Source of the DNA: Candidatus Roseilinea sp. NK_OTU-006
GTDB lineage: Bacteria > Chloroflexota > Anaerolineae > J036 > Brachytrichaceae
Length of the DNA: 64,000 nt
NCBI RefSeq assembly: GCF_012931985.1
Contig: NZ_JAAFGM010000007.1
Coordinates: forward strand, 1-64,000
Reading direction: 5' to 3'
Positions within the stretch are counted from its first letter, which is position 1. Each line of letters begins with the position of its first letter. The notes beneath the pieces were generated by a model that searched no databases, had not been told where the DNA came from, and saw only the letters and a program-made list of their open reading frames with translations. Positions 9,866 to 19,579 of this stretch are shown here, piece by piece. The position numbers and the translations under genes were made by a program.

Positions 9866-11404
9866 GTGACAGTTAGACCTGCTTCTCTCCTCGAAAAGCT
9901 GGGGCTGCGCGAGGTGAACTGCGGCGCGTGCGGCAACGGCCATTGGATCAACGACCGCGACGGCAGCGAGCTGATCTCTGACGACCCGACCACCCACGAG
10001 CCGCTCGCCCGCGTGATCCAGGCCACGCCGGCCAGCTACGACGTGATCGTCCGTCAGGCACAAAACGCCTTCATGGAATGGCGGCTGCGCCCGGCCCCCA
10101 AACGCGGCGAGCTCATCCGCGACCTGGGCAACGCGCTGCGCGAGCTGAAGGAGCCGTTGGGCGATCTGGTCTCGCGAGAGATGGGCAAGATCCGCGTCGA
10201 AGGGCACGGTGAGGTGCAAGAGATGATTGATATCTGCGACTTCGCCGTCGGACTCTCGCGCCAGCTCTACGGCCTGACGATGCACTCGGAGCGGCCGGCG
10301 CACCGCATGTACGAGCAGTGGCATCCGCTTGGGCCGGTCGGCGTGATCACCGCGTTCAATTTTCCTGTGGCGGTGTGGTCGTGGAACGCCGCTATCGCCG
10401 CGGTCTGCGGCGACCCGGTGGTGTGGAAGCCATCGTTGCTCACGCCGCTATGCGCCATCGCCGTGCAACACATCTGCAACCGCGTGGCCGCCGATCACCA
10501 CGCACACGGCGTCTTCAACCTGGTCATCGGGCCAAACGAAACAATCGGCGAGGCGATGCTCAACGATGCGCGGCTGCCGCTGATCTCCTTCACCGGCTCC
10601 ACCGAGGTCGGCCGGCACGTGGCGGTGGCCGTGGCGCGCCGCCTGGGGCGCACCATCCTAGAGCTGGGCGGCAACAACGCCGTCATCGTGACCGAGGACG
10701 CCGACCTGGACCTGGCCGTGCGAGCGATCGTGTTCGGCGCAATCGGCACCGCCGGCCAGCGCTGCACGACTACCCGCCGATTGATCGTCCACAAGGCCAT
10801 CGCGCCGGAGCTGATCCGCCGACTGCAACGCGCCTACGCGCAAGCGGCCCAGCGCCTCGGCGACCCGCTCGCGCCGGGCACGCTGGTCGGCCCACTGGTC
10901 ACACCGCAGGCCGTGCAGCGTTACTGCGAGGCGCTACAAGAGGCAATAGCCCAAGGGGGTGAGATTCTCGCCGGCGGGCGCGCGCGACCCGACATCGGCC
11001 CCCACTTTGTCGAGCCCACCCTCATCAAGATGCCCTGGCAGACACCGGTCGTGCAGCGCGAAACCTTTGCGCCTATCCTATACCTGATCGAGTACGAGAC
11101 GCTCGATCACGCGATTTACCTGAACAACGAAGTGCCGCAGGGGTTATCGTCGGCCATCTTCACCGACAACCTGCGCGCCGCCGAGCAATTCCTCTCGGCT
11201 GCCGGATCGGACTGCGGCATCGCCAACGTCAACATCGGCACATCCGGCGCCGAGATCGGCGGAGCGTTCGGCGGCGAGAAGGACACCGGCGGCGGGCGCG
11301 AATCCGGATCGGACGCTTGGAAGGCCTACATGCGTCGGCAGACCAACACCATCAACTACTCGCGCGACCTGCCGCTGGCGCAGGGCATCCAGTTCGAGGC
11401 ATGA
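9866..11404 (+). CDS. ALDH7-family semialdehyde dehydrogenase
   Basis: NAD-dependent aldehyde dehydrogenase of 512 aa, very like antiquitin/AmaB, which oxidises 2-aminoadipate semialdehyde (piperideine-6-carboxylate) in lysine catabolism. Visible family features are LSFTGS-like SFTGST, ELGGNN with catalytic E266, GQRC with nucleophile C300, GAEIGGAFGGEK, and the C-terminus INYSRDLPLAQGI. It starts with GTG; no upstream ATG is in frame. No other lysine-degradation gene is adjacent, so the substrate rests on family resemblance. It lies 41 bases after copA. Confidence 0.9.
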   Translation: MTVRPASLLEKLGLREVNCGACGNGHWINDRDGSELISDDPTTHEPLARVIQATPASYDVIVRQAQNAFMEWRLRPAPKRGELIRDLGNALRELKEPLGDLVSREMGKIRVEGHGEVQEMIDICDFAVGLSRQLYGLTMHSERPAHRMYEQWHPLGPVGVITAFNFPVAVWSWNAAIAAVCGDPVVWKPSLLTPLCAIAVQHICNRVAADHHAHGVFNLVIGPNETIGEAMLNDARLPLISFTGSTEVGRHVAVAVARRLGRTILELGGNNAVIVTEDADLDLAVRAIVFGAIGTAGQRCTTTRRLIVHKAIAPELIRRLQRAYAQAAQRLGDPLAPGTLVGPLVTPQAVQRYCEALQEAIAQGGEILAGGRARPDIGPHFVEPTLIKMPWQTPVVQRETFAPILYLIEYETLDHAIYLNNEVPQGLSSAIFTDNLRAAEQFLSAAGSDCGIANVNIGTSGAEIGGAFGGEKDTGGGRESGSDAWKAYMRRQTNTINYSRDLPLAQGIQFEA

Positions 11405-11478
11405 GGGTTTTATCCAACGCCCTACTCCCGATTCCCGATGAATCAGCAGCCGGGGGAGACTGGGCCGATAATCGCAAC

Positions 11479-12453
<975 letters not shown>

Positions 12454-12472
12454 GCACGGCGCTGCCGCCGGG

Positions 12473-13144
12473 TCACTCACCAGGCTGGCCGGAGAGACCC
12501 TCGATGATGCGCCAGCCGCGCTTGACCGCCTCGGCGCGCAACGTCGCATCGGGAAATACCGCGACCGGCTGCTGGGCCAGGCGCAGCATCGGGATATCGC
12601 CTTCGGTGTCGCCATAGGCGGCCAGCAGCACATCGTCGCCCAGCCACGCGCGCACGCGCGCCGCCTTCACTTCGCCGGTAGAGACGACGCCATCCAGTCG
12701 GCCGGTGGCGCGGCCTGCGTCGTCGAACTGGATCGGCGTGGCTATGGCCTGCGCACCGATGCGGCCGGCGAAGGCTTCGGCAGCCTGGCTATACGTGCCC
12801 GATGCGATGAGCAGGCGCGCGCCGGCGGCGCGGTATTCCTCCAGTTCGGCGATGACATCCGCGCGCCGCGCGCGCCAAAGTTCATCGGCGATCGCGCGCG
12901 CCAGGTCTTCGATCTGCGCGCGGGAGAGGCCGGCCAGCAGCCTCGTCATATCCTCAAACCAGCGCTCGCGATAGCGCTGCGCGTTGATTAATCCGGCGCG
13001 CGCAGCCAGCACGCCCGGCAAATGCAAATAAAAGAACAGGCGGTAGCGCCCACCACGCCCATGCGTCTTGAGATACTCGCCCACGATGCGCCAGGTCTCC
13101 CCTGTCGTCAGCGTGCCTTCCAGGTCCGATACCACAACACCCAT
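12473..13144 (-). CDS. HAD-IB-like phosphatase (SerB superfamily)
   Basis: A 223-aa HAD hydrolase. Motif I reads SDLEGTL: nucleophile D7 is present, but the usual second Asp is Glu (E9). Motif II is IASGTYS, and motif III is YGDTEGDIPML with the two Mg-binding Asp. The small cap and overall length resemble phosphoserine phosphatase-like enzymes. It starts 2 bases after the stop of nnr and is likely co-transcribed. Substrate unknown; the Glu in motif I could alter the acid/base step. Confidence 0.85.
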   Translation of the reverse strand: MGVVVSDLEGTLTTGETWRIVGEYLKTHGRGGRYRLFFYLHLPGVLAARAGLINAQRYRERWFEDMTRLLAGLSRAQIEDLARAIADELWRARRADVIAELEEYRAAGARLLIASGTYSQAAEAFAGRIGAQAIATPIQFDDAGRATGRLDGVVSTGEVKAARVRAWLGDDVLLAAYGDTEGDIPMLRLAQQPVAVFPDATLRAEAVKRGWRIIEGLSGQPGE

Positions 13145-13146
13145 CG

Positions 13147-14751
13147 TTAATCCCCTTTCATGATGTGATGGCGCACTTCAGGCAGGATCGGGAGGAGGTC
13201 GCCGGCCAGCATGCCCGTGTCGCCGTGCGCCTTGCGCCAACGCTCACCCGCTGCGCCATGCAAGTAAGCGCCGCACACCGCGGCGTCGAACGGCGCCAAG
13301 CCCTGCGCCAGCAAGCCGGCGATGCAGCCGGCCAACACGTCGCCCGTCCCGGCCGTCGCCATGGCCGAGTTGGCAAACGGCAAGACAATGCCGCGGCAAC
13401 CCGGCGCAGCGATCACGGTGTATGCCCCCTTCAGCACAAGGATATGCCCCCAGGCATCGGCATATTTCAGCGCGTTGCCGATCCGATCGGACTGAATTGC
13501 GTCAACCGTTGCCCCGGCCAGGCGCGCCATCTCGCCGGCGTGCGGCGTGAGGATGGCCGGCGCCGGCAGGCGCGCCGGCCAATCGGGCAGCCGCGCCAGC
13601 AGATTGAGGGCATCGGCGTCGCACACTAACCCTTTCAATTCGACGGGGCGCGACGCCAACACCTCAAGCAGATCGGCGACGAAAGCCGCCGTCTCCGGCG
13701 CCTGCCCCAGGCCCGGCCCGAGCGCCACCGCCGCGCCGTCTTTGACCGCAGCAAGCCATGCGACGAGATGAGGCAACGCCGCCGGCGTATGCCGATCTTG
13801 CGTTTCGGGCAACGAGATGAAAGTCGCCTCGCTGCACGCGACGGCCAGGCTCGGCTTGATCGCTTCCGGCGCGGCCAGCGCGACCAGCCCCGCGCCGGCG
13901 CGGTAGGCGGCGCGCGCGGTCAACCCCGGCGCGCCGATGTAATCGCTACAGCCGCCGATGACGGCCACGCGCCCAAATGTGCCTTTGTGAGCATCGGGGC
14001 GCCGGACGGGCAACAGCGCGCGAATCAGCGCATCATCGGCGAGTTGAAGATGGGGTATCGGAGGTTGAAGCTGGCTCGTCAATCTCCAATCTTGCATCGC
14101 CAATTGCTCGATGCCAATCGGCGCAACTTCCAACTCGCCGCATGCGCCTGCTGCCGGGAAGCAATAGTGCCCGCGCTTCGGCGCGTGGAAGGTGATCGTG
14201 AGATCAACGGGCACGGTCACCGGGTCCAGCGCGCCGGTATCGTAGTTCATACCGGTCGGCCCATCGAGCGCAATCATCAGCGGACGCGGGCGCCGCGCAT
14301 CCACCGCGCGCAACACCTCCCGCAGGGCGCCCTCGATCGGCCGCGAGACGCCCGTGCCGAGCAGAGCGTCTACGACGACGTCGGCCTGCGCGATCATCTG
14401 GCGCAGCGCGCGCAGTCCGACGTCGTTCTGCGCATCGGCGATGCAGAGCCCCTGCGCGCGCGCAGCGGCATAAACCGGATCGTCGTCGTCGCGCGGCTTA
14501 AGCAGGTAACACTGCACAGTCACGCCGGCTTTCGCCAGCGCCGTCGCGCATACCAGGCCATCGCCGCCGTTGTTGCCCGGGCCAACCAGCACTAGCGCAC
14601 GGGGGTGAGCCATTGGCAGCGCGCTCAGACGGCGCAAGATCAGCGCCGCCGCGCCGTGGCCGGCATTCTGCATCATCTGCGCATAGCTCAACCCATGCGC
14701 GTCGGCGATGCGCTCAACCTCGCGCATCTCCGCGACCGAGAGGATCTCCAT
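13147..14751 (-). CDS. nnr: Bifunctional NAD(P)H-hydrate epimerase / ADP-dependent NAD(P)H-hydrate dehydratase
   Basis: Repairs hydrated NADH and NADPH, 534 aa. The N-terminal YjeF-type epimerase (about 1-215) shows VGPGNNGGDGLVCA. The C-terminal ribokinase-like dehydratase (about 230-525) shows VIGGCSDYIGAPGL, LTPHAGEMARL and the ATP-site GTGDVLAGCIAG. The interdomain linker (about 218-238, MQDWRLTSQLQ) is encoded by DNA with a 7-base period at 14041-14100, a probable repeat insertion. Upstream partner of the HAD phosphatase. Confidence 0.94.
   Translation of the reverse strand: MEILSVAEMREVERIADAHGLSYAQMMQNAGHGAAALILRRLSALPMAHPRALVLVGPGNNGGDGLVCATALAKAGVTVQCYLLKPRDDDDPVYAAARAQGLCIADAQNDVGLRALRQMIAQADVVVDALLGTGVSRPIEGALREVLRAVDARRPRPLMIALDGPTGMNYDTGALDPVTVPVDLTITFHAPKRGHYCFPAAGACGELEVAPIGIEQLAMQDWRLTSQLQPPIPHLQLADDALIRALLPVRRPDAHKGTFGRVAVIGGCSDYIGAPGLTARAAYRAGAGLVALAAPEAIKPSLAVACSEATFISLPETQDRHTPAALPHLVAWLAAVKDGAAVALGPGLGQAPETAAFVADLLEVLASRPVELKGLVCDADALNLLARLPDWPARLPAPAILTPHAGEMARLAGATVDAIQSDRIGNALKYADAWGHILVLKGAYTVIAAPGCRGIVLPFANSAMATAGTGDVLAGCIAGLLAQGLAPFDAAVCGAYLHGAAGERWRKAHGDTGMLAGDLLPILPEVRHHIMKGD
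14041..14100. repeat. Probable heptamer tract in the nnr linker
   Basis: On the plus strand GTTGAAG recurs exactly 21 bases apart (14043 and 14064, three heptamer steps). CAATCTC and CAATCTT are adjacent (14080-14093), and the two halves partly complement each other. The tract encodes the domain linker of nnr. Less regular than the trpB element. Confidence 0.45.
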
Positions 14752-14793
14752 ACCTGGAGGACCGCCGTATCCCTTCCCTTGGGCGCACGCGCG

Positions 14794-16782
14794 TCAGCTC
14801 AACAGTTTCATAGCTTCTTCCACAACGCGCTCGACGGTGAAGCCGAGCTGCCTGTAGACATCTTTGAAAGGCGCTGACGCACCGAAGCGATTGTCGAGCG
14901 CGACAAAACGCACGATGGGGCCGGTATAGCGCTCCCAACCCTGCGACACACCGGCTTCGACCACGACCTTCGGCAAATCGAAGGGCAACACCGACTGGCG
15001 ATAGGCGTCATCCTGGCGGTCAAACAGCTCCCAGGAGGGGAAAGACACCACGCGCGCGCGCACGCCCTGCTCGGCCAGCGCCTTCGCGGCGTCGAGCGCC
15101 AGGCTCACCTCAGATCCGCTGGCCACCAGCGCGATTTGCGGGTCGGCTACGTCATGCACGACGTATGCGCCGCGCTCGAAACCGGATGGCTTCGGCAGGA
15201 TCGGCACGGCTTGGCGGGTGAGCAGCAAGGCCACCGGCCCGTGCTTCCATTCGATGGCCACCTTCCAGGCGGCAACTGTCTCGTTGGCGTCGGCAGGGCG
15301 CAAGGTGAGCAAGTTCGGCATAGCGCGCAGGCTGGCCAGTTGCTCAATCGGCTGATGCGTCGGCCCATCCTCGCCCAGGCCGATGCTGTCGTGCGTGAAG
15401 ACGAAGATCACGTGCGCGTGACTCAACGCCGCCAGGCGGATGGCCGGGCGCATGAAGTCGCTGAAGCAGAAGAACGTGCCACCGTAGGGGATGACCGCGC
15501 CGTGCAGCGCCATGCCGTTCATGATGCCGGCCATGGCGTGCTCGCGCACGCCGTAATGAATGTAACGGCCGCTGAAGTCGCCCTTCCGCAGAGACGCTGC
15601 GTCTTTGGGCAGGGTATTGTTCGACGGCGTCAGGTCGGCCGAGCCGCCGAGCAACGTCGGCAGCTTGCTGATGATCGCGTTGATCACCGCGCCGCTGGCT
15701 GCGCGCGTCGCCATCGGTTTCGCCGAGGGGTCGAAGTTCGGCATAGCCTCGGCCCAGCCCTTGGGCAGCCGGCCGGCCATCGCCTCCTCTAATTCACGGG
15801 CGCAGTCGGGATGGGCGCGGCGATAGGCCTCAAACGTCGCCTGCCATTCAGCCTCGGCCTGTGCTGCACGTTCGCCGATCGCGCGCCATGCCCGCAGCAC
15901 GTCATCGGGGATGTGGAACGTCTTGTCGGGATCGGCGCCATAGGCCAGCTTGGCTGCCCGCACCTCTTCCCAGCCCGGGGCGTCGCTGTGCGCCTCGCGC
16001 GTGCCCTGGCGATGCGGCATGCCTTTGCCGATGATGCTCTTGCACGAGATGAGCGTCGGCCTATCGGTCACTGCCCGCGCCTCATGGATGGCGGCTTCGA
16101 CCTCAGCCATATTGTGTGCGTCAATGGTGATCGTGTGCCAGCCGTAAGCCTCGAACCGCTTCGGCACGTCATCGCTGTAGGTCAACGCGGTCGGGCCGTC
16201 AATGGTGATGGCATTGTCGTCGTAGAACCAGATCAGCTTGCCCAGGCCAAGATGGCCCGCCAGCGAGGCCGCCTCATGGCTCACACCCTCCATCAGGTCG
16301 CCATCGCTGACTATGGCATAGGTGTAATGGTCAATGACGTTGAATCCATCGCGGTTGTACTTTGCCGCCAGCCACGCCTCGGCCAGCGCCATACCGACGC
16401 TGTTGGCTGTGCCGCTGCCGAGCGGGCCGGTGGTCACTTCGATGCCCGGCGTCAGATGATTCTCCGGATGACCGGGCGTGATGCTGCCATACTGTCGGAA
16501 GCGCTTGATTTCGTCCAGCGTCATCGCCTCGTAGCCGGTCAAGTGCAAGATGGCGTAGGGTAGCATCGAGCCGTGGCCGGCGGAGACGATGAAGCGGTCG
16601 CGGTTGAACCATTTCGGATTGCGCGGATTGAAGCGCATGAATTTGGCGTATAGCACGTAGGCCACGTCGGCCATGCCCAACGGCATGCCGGGATGGCCGG
16701 AATTCGCCGTCTGCACGGCATCAAGCGTCAGCGTGCGGATCACGTTGGCGCAGGCTTGATCGAAGGAAGTGTAATTGCTCAT
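14794..16782 (-). CDS. tkt: Transketolase
   Basis: Thiamine-diphosphate enzyme of the pentose phosphate pathway, 662 aa, a normal family length. The chosen start is MSNYTSFDQACANVIRTL; a 34-codon upstream extension lacks family character. Motifs are NSGHPGMPLG, the ThDP-binding GDGDL-type SDGDLMEG, GSADLTPSN, and GVREHAMAGIMNG in the pyrimidine domain. The C-terminal domain ends FTVERVVEEAMKLL. The nearest gene downstream (nnr) is 42 bases away on the same strand. Confidence 0.96.
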   Translation of the reverse strand: MSNYTSFDQACANVIRTLTLDAVQTANSGHPGMPLGMADVAYVLYAKFMRFNPRNPKWFNRDRFIVSAGHGSMLPYAILHLTGYEAMTLDEIKRFRQYGSITPGHPENHLTPGIEVTTGPLGSGTANSVGMALAEAWLAAKYNRDGFNVIDHYTYAIVSDGDLMEGVSHEAASLAGHLGLGKLIWFYDDNAITIDGPTALTYSDDVPKRFEAYGWHTITIDAHNMAEVEAAIHEARAVTDRPTLISCKSIIGKGMPHRQGTREAHSDAPGWEEVRAAKLAYGADPDKTFHIPDDVLRAWRAIGERAAQAEAEWQATFEAYRRAHPDCARELEEAMAGRLPKGWAEAMPNFDPSAKPMATRAASGAVINAIISKLPTLLGGSADLTPSNNTLPKDAASLRKGDFSGRYIHYGVREHAMAGIMNGMALHGAVIPYGGTFFCFSDFMRPAIRLAALSHAHVIFVFTHDSIGLGEDGPTHQPIEQLASLRAMPNLLTLRPADANETVAAWKVAIEWKHGPVALLLTRQAVPILPKPSGFERGAYVVHDVADPQIALVASGSEVSLALDAAKALAEQGVRARVVSFPSWELFDRQDDAYRQSVLPFDLPKVVVEAGVSQGWERYTGPIVRFVALDNRFGASAPFKDVYRQLGFTVERVVEEAMKLLS

Positions 16783-17007
16783 AGGGTGATTCTCGTTCGT
16801 GGATTTCGTGGGTGTGCTGGTGCGATGTTCAAACGGCGAGATTATAGCCAGCGCACATCCAGCAAACGCGAAGACGACGGCCAACTCATGCCGGCAGATA
16901 TATACGTTGGCTGTTTGCGCGCTCGTCCTTCACACAACATTGCCCCGCGCCGCCGCAGCGCTCGGCCATGTGGGCGCATCGCCCTCGGCCATCCGCCCAA
17001 CTCGCCG

Positions 17008-17370
17008 AACGTCAACATGAATTTCGAGATGGCGGCGGGCGGCTGAAACCGGCCGGTGTTCGTCACCCGCGCCGGCGACGCGCGCCTGTTCGTCGTCGAG
17101 CAAAACGGCATCACCGCGAGCCTGACGACGCGGGTGCAGTGCTGTGGCGAGGAAGGGCTGCTCGGCTTGGCTTTCAAGCCGAACCCTGCAACGACGGGTT
17201 GGGCTTTGGTCCAGACAACAACCTATACGCCCGCCGTCGGTGACGGCGGGGGGGGCGGCGATCCATTTTGTGCAGCGCACGACCCTGCCGACCGGCGCGG
17301 CAAAATCCTGCGCCCAAACGTCGTTTTCCGGGACGAGTCGGCCGGCGTTGCCGCTGGTGTTGCGCCGTGA
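17008..17370 (+). pseudogene. Remnant of a PQQ-dependent sugar (glucose/sorbosone) dehydrogenase-like gene
   Basis: The plus strand reads NVNMNFEMAAGG-stop-NRPVFVTRAGDARLFVVEQNG, then GEEGLLGLAFKPNPATTG and GDPF...RRGKIL. These are the successive hallmarks of the beta-propeller GSDH family (FVT.AGD..RLFVVEQ, GERGLLGLAFHP, GDP....LLGKILRI). A TGA at 17044 interrupts the frame, the blades between GLAFHP and GDPF are missing, and nothing recognisable follows 17370. A hydrophobic, signal-like stretch lies upstream in another frame (about 16889-16963). This appears to be a gene in decay. Confidence 0.7.
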
Positions 17371-17376
17371 TGCGCA

Positions 17377-18744
17377 TCACGGCGCTGGCTTGCCGGCACG
17401 TTCAGGCGCATTGCCGGCATGTCCCTGATCGGCAATGCGGCGCAGGCGCAGCCGGGCCACGCGCAGCTTGTCCATCTCTTCCACGAAGAGCGCCACGCCT
17501 TGCGACTTGAGTTCGACAGAGTCGCCCACTACGGGGATGCGGCCGAGCTGACCCATCACAAAGCCGCCGATCGTGTCGTAGTTGGGATCTTCCAGCTTCA
17601 ACCCGAAGGCATCGTTCACATCGCCGATCGTCATCAGGCCGTTGATCAGCACGCTGCCATCGCCGGCGGGTTGAATGTCCGGCAACGCGGGCGCGACGGC
17701 ATCCCCAATCTCGCCGATGATGCGCGCAACCAGGTCGCTGAGCGTGACCAAGCCAGCCGTGCCGCCGTATTCATCCAAGACGACGGCCATATATTCGTGC
17801 CGAGCGCGGAACTGCTGCAGCAGTTCGTCGGCGCGCTGCGTGTCGGGCACAAAGAACGGCTCGCGCATGAGCTGGCGGACGGAGGGCATGCGCGTGGACG
17901 ACAGCAGCGCGCGCAACAGGTCTTTGATGTGCAAGACCCCGACGATGTGATCGAGCGATTCCTCGTACACCGGCAGCCGGCTATAGGCATGGGTGGAGAA
18001 GAGGTGGCCGACCTCCTGCAGCGACGCCTCGACGTTGACGCAGATCATCTCGGTGCGCGGGATCATTACCTCACGCACGGTCGTGTCGCCAAACGTGAAC
18101 ACTTTGCTGAGCATCTCGCCCCGCTCAGACTCAATCGCGCCGCCCCGCTCGCTTGCTTCGATGAGCATGCGCAGCTCCTCAAGCGTATGCAGCCTTTCGG
18201 TCTCGGCGCCGGGCCGGAAGCCCAACGCGCGCAATACCCTGCGCGACGATTCCCTAAGCAGCCAGACGAAGGGGCGAAAGAGCGTCGCCAGCGCATTCAT
18301 CGGTGGGACGACGATCAGTGCGACGCGCTCCGCCACGCGCAGCGTGATCGAGCGCGGCACGAGTTCGGCCAGCACAATTTGAAAGTATGAGGCAATCAAC
18401 AAGCCGCCGACCGCGCCCAGGAAAGCCGCTGCACCACGCATAAACGGAACAGCCATCTCCAAGCCGGCAAAAAAGCTGACCAACAAGCGGCTAAACGCTG
18501 GCTCGCTCAACGCGCCGACGGCCAACGAGGTGATCGTCACACCCACCTGCGTCGCGGCAAAGAATTGGTCCGGATCCTGCATCACGCTCAGCACCAGCTT
18601 CGCCTGGGCGTGCCCTTTATCCGCCCACTCGGCGACGCGCGTCTTACGTGAGACTGCCACGCTGTATTCCGCAAAGACGAAGAAGGCGTTGACCAGGATC
18701 AGCACGAACAGGCTGACAACGCCAAGGACGATACTCGCATCCAT
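17377..18744 (-). CDS. CNNM/CorC (HlyC) family membrane protein with CBS domains
   Basis: A 455-aa hemolysin-like transporter. Residues 1-190 form the DUF21 (CNNM) transmembrane domain, starting MDASIVLGVVSLFVLILVNAFFVFAEYSV. A CBS pair covers about 205-330 (VMIPRTEMICV, VVLDEYGGTAGLVTL). A CorC/HlyC C-terminal domain covers about 345-430 (INGLMTIGDVNDAF, YDTIGGFVMGQLGRIP). Family members act in Mg/Co efflux or sensing; transport here is inference. It ends 7 bases from the decayed PQQ gene and is divergent from the next hypothetical gene. Confidence 0.92.
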   Translation of the reverse strand: MDASIVLGVVSLFVLILVNAFFVFAEYSVAVSRKTRVAEWADKGHAQAKLVLSVMQDPDQFFAATQVGVTITSLAVGALSEPAFSRLLVSFFAGLEMAVPFMRGAAAFLGAVGGLLIASYFQIVLAELVPRSITLRVAERVALIVVPPMNALATLFRPFVWLLRESSRRVLRALGFRPGAETERLHTLEELRMLIEASERGGAIESERGEMLSKVFTFGDTTVREVMIPRTEMICVNVEASLQEVGHLFSTHAYSRLPVYEESLDHIVGVLHIKDLLRALLSSTRMPSVRQLMREPFFVPDTQRADELLQQFRARHEYMAVVLDEYGGTAGLVTLSDLVARIIGEIGDAVAPALPDIQPAGDGSVLINGLMTIGDVNDAFGLKLEDPNYDTIGGFVMGQLGRIPVVGDSVELKSQGVALFVEEMDKLRVARLRLRRIADQGHAGNAPERAGKPAP

Positions 18745-18832
18745 CTATAATGCGCGCTGTGCCGCGCGCATATTGTATCTTTCATCGCGCGTGGCTCAAC
18801 GGCGGCGTTCGCCGTCTTGCGCACGACATCCC

Positions 18833-19495
18833 ATGCTCAGCGCCAATCGCAAAGGCATTTACCAGGCTTTCGCGCCATCCGGTGATGTGATCGCGGATGA
18901 GCGATGGCAGGCCATCCGCCTGCCCGACGGCTCGATCCAAATAGACAACGAAACTGTGCGCGTCGCACCGTTTGACGAGCCACGCAGCGATTCGATGACA
19001 ATCCTGCTCGACTCGCAACTCCGACTGATCGAGTTCACGATTCATGGGCTGTTCGGCACACGCGAGAGTCGCATCTGCGTGCTCGGCGAGCGCCGCGACC
19101 AGGCGACGATCTGCTGGCGGCACAAAGCCGAAATCCACGAGAAACGGATCGCCTGGCGAGAAGATATCGCGATCGTCTGGACGACGCCGCTGTGCGTCAT
19201 GGTCGGCGTTTGGCGTGGCCGGCTGCAACCGGGCGAGTCGCGAACGCGCGACGCCTTCCTGCTCGACGCGGTGACGTTCAAACCGACCGCCGCTCGACAG
19301 ACCTACCGCCGTCGGCCGGACGTAGACTACGCGACCCGCTTCGGGACGATGACCCTGCAACACTACGAACTCATCACCGAACGGGATGGGCAAACGAACT
19401 ACGCCGCGCAGTTCTGGTGCGACAGCGACGGCGTGATCTACGATTTCATCGCCGCCGATGGCTCCCGCTTCCAGTTGACGGCGATAAACGTATGA
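18833..19495 (+). CDS. Hypothetical protein, possibly related to the gene at 21074
   Basis: A 220-aa protein without a recognised family. The start MLSANRKGIYQAF is chosen because the upstream part of the frame lies inside the promoter and 5' end of the divergent gene. It is soluble, rich in beta-type sequence, with alternating hydrophobics (ICVLGERRDQATICW) and a C-terminal half containing GRLQPGESRTRDAFLLD. The order of features (GxY near the N-terminus, E-x-W, a ligand-like central part, then G-LQPG-like loops) recalls the product at 21074-21865. Together the two hypothetical genes flank nuoN. Confidence 0.7.
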   Translation: MLSANRKGIYQAFAPSGDVIADERWQAIRLPDGSIQIDNETVRVAPFDEPRSDSMTILLDSQLRLIEFTIHGLFGTRESRICVLGERRDQATICWRHKAEIHEKRIAWREDIAIVWTTPLCVMVGVWRGRLQPGESRTRDAFLLDAVTFKPTAARQTYRRRPDVDYATRFGTMTLQHYELITERDGQTNYAAQFWCDSDGVIYDFIAADGSRFQLTAINV

Positions 19496-19579
19496 CGATG
19501 TCGCGCGCGAGCCGATCGCACGCGCACGCCGCCTTGTTGACGAAGCGGCTACAATTCAACGGATTGTCAAAACTACGCC

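Noticed and set aside
13768..14595. Long open frame antisense to nnr, with similar long antisense frames inside copA, nuoN and korA
   Set aside because: GC-rich codon bias opens the opposite strand; products are Arg/Ala-rich with no family motifs, and the sense genes are certain.
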